Shown here: positions 35,462 to 39,296 of the stretch, piece after piece | Layout: each line of letters opens with the position of its first letter | Numbering within the stretch: position 1 is the stretch's first letter | Origin: Pedosphaera sp. | GTDB taxonomy: Bacteria > Verrucomicrobiota > Verrucomicrobiia > Limisphaerales > UBA9464 | Direction of reading: 5' to 3' | DNA: 39,296 nt | NCBI GenBank assembly: GCA_009695205.1 | Contig: SIBK01000044.1 | Span: 1-39,296, forward strand | Notes under the pieces: model-generated | Told to the model about the DNA's origin: nothing | What the model saw: the letters and a program-made list of their open reading frames with translations, nothing else | Database searches by the model: none | Translations under genes and position numbers: made by a program

Positions 35462-37378
35462 ATGAAAACATCGAAATTCAAAACTCTGCTGTTCTCGGCG
35501 CTGGGCGTTGGTCTCGTTTTCATCGCAATCGTCGGCACCAATCTCCTGTTCGCTCCGGTGCGCGCGCGAATGGACCTGACCGCTGACAAGCTTCATACGC
35601 TCAGCGCAGGCACGAAGCGCATTTTGGCGAAACTCGATTCACCGGTGGAAGTGCGCTATTACGCCTCACGTGGAAACAATCGACTTCCGGGCGCGCTCAA
35701 GAACTATGCACAAAGCATTGAGGACTTGCTGAGCGAGCTAAAGGCTCAGTCACGGGGGAATCTTGAACTCAAGAAGTTCGATCCGGAACCCGATTCAGAA
35801 GCAGAGGAGCTAGCGAAACTGGACGGCATCGAACCTCAAATGCTGCAAAACGGCGAAAGTTTTTATCTCGGCGTTGCCGTGGTCCAGGATCCTCAAAAGG
35901 TTCCTCTCCCCTTCCTCTCGCCTCAGCGGGAAAAACTCCTGGAGTACGATCTTGCCAGGGCAATTTCTCAGGTGATGAGCACAAATAAAGCGGTCATTGG
36001 CGTGATGTCTCCGCTCCCCGTTTTCGGCATGAGTGTCCCCCCTCAGATGATGATGCGGATGGGGGGACAGCAGGGGCAGGAGCCTTGGGTGGTGATCAAT
36101 GAACTCAAGAGGGACTTTCAGGTCGAACAGGTCGGAATGGACGTCGAAAAGATCGACGAAAAAATTAAAGTTCTAGTCGTCATTCACCCGAAGGAAATTT
36201 CCGAGAAAGCTCAGTTTGCGCTCGATCAATTCGTGCTCCGGGGCGGCAAGTTGATTGGCTTTCTGGATGCCCTCTGTCTGGCGGATAACAAGCAACCCAA
36301 TCCCATGGGCTTTAACATGGGCGGGGGGTCTTCCCTTCCAAAACTTCTGAAAGCGTGGGGATTAGAGTTTGATACGGGCAAGGTAGTTGCCGATCCAACC
36401 TTTTCTACAAAGCCGCTCTCGGGGCGTGATGGGCGGCCTCAATACGTCCCGTCCTTCCTGTTTTTGACTCCCGAAGGGATCAACAAGGAAGACGCCGTTA
36501 CCAGCCAGAGCGATGACCTTTGGATTCCGTTCCCCGGGGCCTTTACCGGCACGCCCGTCGCCGGTTTGAAACAGGATGTTCTCCTGAAAAGTTCTCTGAA
36601 GGCTCAATTGGTGGATGGTATCACCTCGCAGTTAAACGGCCAGAAGGTGCTCGACGAACTGCGCCCGGCGAACGTGAATTTCGCGCTCGCGGTGCGATTG
36701 ACCGGCAAGTTCAAAACCGCCTTCCCGGACGGCAGGCCCGGCGCGGAAAAAAAGGACGACAAGGGTGAAAAGAAGGATGCCGAAAAGAAGGCCGAACCCG
36801 CCACGGACATGCTCAAAGAATCCGCCGGCGACGGTATTGTCTATCTGTTTGGCGACGCCGACTTCCTATACGATCCTTATTGTGTCGAGGTGAACCAAAT
36901 GTTCCATATGGCGTTTCCGCGAAATGGCAATCTTGCGTTGGTTCAGAATCTGATTGAGCAGGCCGCTGGGGATGCGTTTCTGATGGGGGCCCGGAGCCGC
37001 GCCTCCCTTCGCCGGCCGTTCACCAAGATTCAACAGATTGAGACCGAGGCCCGGCTCAAGTATCAGGCCCGGGTGGAAGGCCTCGAAAAAGATCAGCAAG
37101 CCGCGCAACAGGAGTTAAGCCAGATTCAGATCAAGAAGGAGGGGAATACCGCCCGGATCATTCTTAGCCCTGAACAAAAGGCGGCCATCGAGAGACTCCG
37201 CAAGAAACAGACGGAAACCGGCAAGGAACTGAAACAGGTTCGCAAAAACCTTCGTCAGGATGTGGAGTCCCTCGAGAATAAGCTCAAGTGGAGCAACATC
37301 GCCCTGATGCCGCTGCTCGTCTCCGTCGCCGGCGTCGGTTTCGCTCTTGCCCGCCGAAATAGGCAGGGAGCGAAATGA
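35462..37378 (+). CDS. GldG-like ABC auxiliary protein
   Basis: The 638-residue product has an N-terminal membrane helix (about 10-31), a large extracytoplasmic part, and a second helix near the C-terminus (about 612-631) followed by ARRNRQGAK. The part after the first helix (ARMDLTADKLHTLSAGTKRI, VEVRYYASRG) and the middle (VLVVIHPKEISEKAQFALDQ, FVLRGGKLIGFLD) are typical of the GldG/ABC_transp_aux family, which has a ThuA-like fold. A Lys/Asp/Glu-rich insert (about 425-445) and a coiled coil (about 530-610) follow. The family works with the GldA/GldF transporter; the exact role is unknown. Intact. Confidence 0.87.
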   Translation: MKTSKFKTLLFSALGVGLVFIAIVGTNLLFAPVRARMDLTADKLHTLSAGTKRILAKLDSPVEVRYYASRGNNRLPGALKNYAQSIEDLLSELKAQSRGNLELKKFDPEPDSEAEELAKLDGIEPQMLQNGESFYLGVAVVQDPQKVPLPFLSPQREKLLEYDLARAISQVMSTNKAVIGVMSPLPVFGMSVPPQMMMRMGGQQGQEPWVVINELKRDFQVEQVGMDVEKIDEKIKVLVVIHPKEISEKAQFALDQFVLRGGKLIGFLDALCLADNKQPNPMGFNMGGGSSLPKLLKAWGLEFDTGKVVADPTFSTKPLSGRDGRPQYVPSFLFLTPEGINKEDAVTSQSDDLWIPFPGAFTGTPVAGLKQDVLLKSSLKAQLVDGITSQLNGQKVLDELRPANVNFALAVRLTGKFKTAFPDGRPGAEKKDDKGEKKDAEKKAEPATDMLKESAGDGIVYLFGDADFLYDPYCVEVNQMFHMAFPRNGNLALVQNLIEQAAGDAFLMGARSRASLRRPFTKIQQIETEARLKYQARVEGLEKDQQAAQQELSQIQIKKEGNTARIILSPEQKAAIERLRKKQTETGKELKQVRKNLRQDVESLENKLKWSNIALMPLLVSVAGVGFALARRNRQGAK

Positions 37379-37445
37379 ACTCTTCGCCGCTGATGGATCT
37401 TTCGAACTCCCAGTCACGCATCGAAATCAACCTTCCTCCGTGGTC

Positions 37446-38636
37446 ATGAATTCCAAGCAACTCCTTCTTCTCATTCTTCTCGGATTGGTTCTTGGTGGAG
37501 CCGGCCTACTGGTTCGCCGCAATCAGCAATCACAATATAGTGATTCAAGTTCAACAATGGGCGGAACTCTGCTCGGCGCTTTCGATGTCAACAGCGTGGC
37601 AGGTTTTCGAATTACCGTCGGAACCAATCCGCCAACCGAGATTCTAAAGCGGGAAAACGACTGGATTATCCCGGGTCGGGGGGGGTACCCGGCTAACTTC
37701 CCAACCGTCGGCGAATTCCTGAAGAAGCTCGCCGAACTAAAGATCGCTTCTCCCGTTCGCGTGGGTCCCTCGCGACTTCCAATGCTTGAACTGACCCGGG
37801 AGACGGCCACCACGCTCGAATTGCTGGATGCCGCAGGAAAGCCTATCAAAGCCATTCTTCTGGGCCGAAAACATGTCAAAGAGGGAGCGGACAATTCACA
37901 GTTTGGCCATGGCAGTTTCCCGACAGGCCGTTATGTCAAGGTAGGCGACGCGATCGCGTTGGTGGGCGACGCCGTTAGCACGGCCGACTCACGTCTAGCC
38001 GATTGGATTGACAAGGATTTCTTCAAGATTGAAAAGCCGAAATCCGTGGTGGTTCAAGGCCGCTCGCCAACGAATACTTTCTCGCTGATGCGGGAGAATG
38101 AGTTTGGTGAATGGAAGCTCGCTGATGCTAAGTCCGATGAGAATATCGACCCAACCAAGCTGAGTTCCTACTCGAGTCTCCTTTCGTCCCCGACATTTAA
38201 TGATGTCGTCACCGATCCGAAGCCTGTAGAACTGGGGCTTGATCAACCCACGGTCGTCACCATCGGCACAACCGATGGCTTTACCTATAAGCTAACGCTG
38301 GGCAAGCCTCAGGCGGACGACGCGATCCCGTTGCAGGTCGCCGTGGAGGGTGAATTCAATACGACTCGCACTTTGAGCAAGGACGAAAAGCCTGAGGATA
38401 AGGATAAACTCGACAAAGAGTTTCAGGCAAAATTGGGCAAACTGCAGGAAAAACTTAAGGCGGAGAAATCCTACGGAAAATGGACCTACCTCGTCAGCAA
38501 ATATACCGTGGATGCATTGCTCAAAGATCGGACGGGGTTCCAGGCGGACAAGAAGCCTGAAAGCAAGCCGGGTGACCACCCTCCGCTGGGGGTTCCATCG
38601 CTGGAAATCCCTACGCTGGATCCCGACGACAAGTGA
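37446..38636 (+). CDS. DUF4340 exported protein of the Gld-type operon
   Basis: The 396-residue product starts with a membrane anchor (MNSKQLLLLILLGLVLGGAG). It then shows the DUF4340 pattern: a first domain (FDVNSVAGFRITVGTNPPTE, NDWIIPGRGGYPANFPTVGE, FLKKLAELKI) and a second, similar one (FSLMRENEFGEWKLADAKSD, VVTIGTTDGFTYKLTLGKP). The C-terminus is Pro/Asp/Lys-rich. DUF4340 proteins are nearly always encoded directly after GldG-type genes, as here (67 bases), and are thought to be part of the same envelope complex. ATG at 37446 was chosen because it opens the membrane helix. This is the last gene of the operon. Confidence 0.87.
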   Translation: MNSKQLLLLILLGLVLGGAGLLVRRNQQSQYSDSSSTMGGTLLGAFDVNSVAGFRITVGTNPPTEILKRENDWIIPGRGGYPANFPTVGEFLKKLAELKIASPVRVGPSRLPMLELTRETATTLELLDAAGKPIKAILLGRKHVKEGADNSQFGHGSFPTGRYVKVGDAIALVGDAVSTADSRLADWIDKDFFKIEKPKSVVVQGRSPTNTFSLMRENEFGEWKLADAKSDENIDPTKLSSYSSLLSSPTFNDVVTDPKPVELGLDQPTVVTIGTTDGFTYKLTLGKPQADDAIPLQVAVEGEFNTTRTLSKDEKPEDKDKLDKEFQAKLGKLQEKLKAEKSYGKWTYLVSKYTVDALLKDRTGFQADKKPESKPGDHPPLGVPSLEIPTLDPDDK

Positions 38637-38711
38637 GGGGACGGTTCCCTTGCTGGACACCGGCTCGCGTAGCCCCGAGCGATAGAACGCGCCTCGACGA
38701 GCTCCTCATGA

Positions 38712-39266
38712 CTATTTGCGGACAGGCGACTGCGAGAACCTTCCAAACTTGGCCTGGAAACGTGCGTGCTGCTCTTTTTGCTCGGCCATGAAGGCGATAA
38801 AACGCGGGTACTGCCGGAGATTATTCAGGTTCGGATCCCGCTCAAACCAGGGATAACAAGGATAGCCATCTTCCGCCGCGTTTTGAAGCCACTGCATGGC
38901 CAGTTCCCGGTTCTTCAGCAGCGCATGGGCTGAGGCAATGTTGTATGCTGAATGGTGAAAATGTCCCAATCCCTTACCTGCTTCTCCCGCGTGGGTTATC
39001 CTGTCGAGAGCTTACGCCTCGTCACCGGCGGCAGCCAAGAGTATCGCCTCCGTGCTGGCGAGTATGGCCTGGTTGCTCTTCGAAAATTTGTTCGAGTATT
39101 CCTTAATCGTGGCAAAGGCCTCGGCTTTTCTCTCCAGATAAAATAGAGGCTCTTCGTGTACTTGAGTGGGTGATTTTTGAAGATGGAAGTGAGTTGTGGC
39201 CCTTGTTGACAGGCATTTGCTTACTTTCAGAGGGTTCAAAAACCTGTTTCGATACAGCGATGGCAA
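38712..39266 (-). pseudogene. interrupted TPR-type C-terminal region of a larger gene (runs to the window edge)
   Basis: Two adjoining segments on the minus strand read as one protein: KAEAFATIKEYSNKFSKSNQ to LLAAAGDEA, then a TAA at 39012-39014, then in the same frame ALDRITHAGEAGKGLGHFHH, SAYNIASAHALLKNRELAMQ, PCYPWFERDPNLNNLRQYPR and a natural end at 38712. The FHHxAYNIAxAxALL ... PCYPxFExDPNLxxLRxxPRF block is the common C-terminus of TPR proteins and TPR-linked kinases or cyclases in Verrucomicrobiota and relatives. Another stop lies upstream of 39266 in this frame, so the 5' part is either in another frame or lost. Only the end of the gene is in the window. Confidence 0.65.
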
Positions 39267-39296
39267 GACTCAAGAGAAAGCGGCTTCGAGATGCGT

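Noticed and set aside
33643..38636. Gliding motility machinery
   Set aside because: Only the ABC part (GldA/F/G-like) is present; this subset is widespread in non-gliding bacteria and proves nothing about motility.

Overview
The window most likely comes from a member of the Verrucomicrobiota, probably close to the Pedosphaera/Limisphaerales group. This is inferred from the gene families: a Ser/Thr kinase fused to WD40 repeats beside an ECF sigma factor, a planctomycete-type cytochrome c (PSCyt1-like) joined to leucine-rich repeats, delta-60-repeat/Calx-beta and BNR-type exported proteins, a DUF4339 (GYF_2) membrane protein, and a GldA/F/G plus DUF4340 ABC system. No 16S rRNA gene or tRNA was seen, so placement rests on gene content alone.

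Layout. 1-132 is the inner end of a 12-bp minisatellite. 218-4476 carries ordinary metabolic genes: tatA, a sugar epimerase, the ubiX-ubiA pair of quinone synthesis, and the tRNA-modifying Sua5/YwlC. 4502-12172 is a graveyard: a RAYT transposase remnant, an M28 peptidase, a WD40 Ser/Thr kinase, a secreted surface protein, a truncated ECF sigma factor and a kinase N-terminal scrap, nearly all carrying in-frame stops and/or frameshifts. 12242-12966 is an intact overlapping MNT-HEPN toxin-antitoxin-like pair. 13276-17814 (minus strand) holds a BNR beta-propeller exported protein, pgsA with a membrane coiled-coil partner, and a cytochrome c/LRR protein. 17906-20089 is a DinG-type helicase. A large decayed delta-60/Calx-beta gene follows (20142-24056), then the RNase P RNA on the minus strand, an orphan MalK-type ATPase, a 5' scrap of a POT peptide transporter, and small membrane proteins.

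28054-33379 is the str/S10 ribosomal block: rpsL, rpsG, a terminator, fusA, rpsJ, rplC, rplD, rplW. No tuf lies between fusA and rpsJ, and the cluster stops after rplW instead of continuing to rplB. It is followed directly by an intact four-gene Gld-like ABC operon (33643-38636). The window ends in a TPR-type gene interrupted by a stop.

The main message is the contrast between intact housekeeping genes and broken accessory genes. At least six separate accessory genes (M28, kinase, surface protein, delta-60 protein, POT transporter, TPR protein) are interrupted or truncated, which suggests ongoing genome erosion or an assembly problem confined to these loci. No clearly new multi-gene defence or biosynthetic system was found. 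The most promising observations are the decayed sigma-factor/kinase region with an intact MNT-HEPN pair beside it, a C-terminal module shared by three otherwise unrelated exported proteins, and the split S10 cluster next to the Gld-like transporter.
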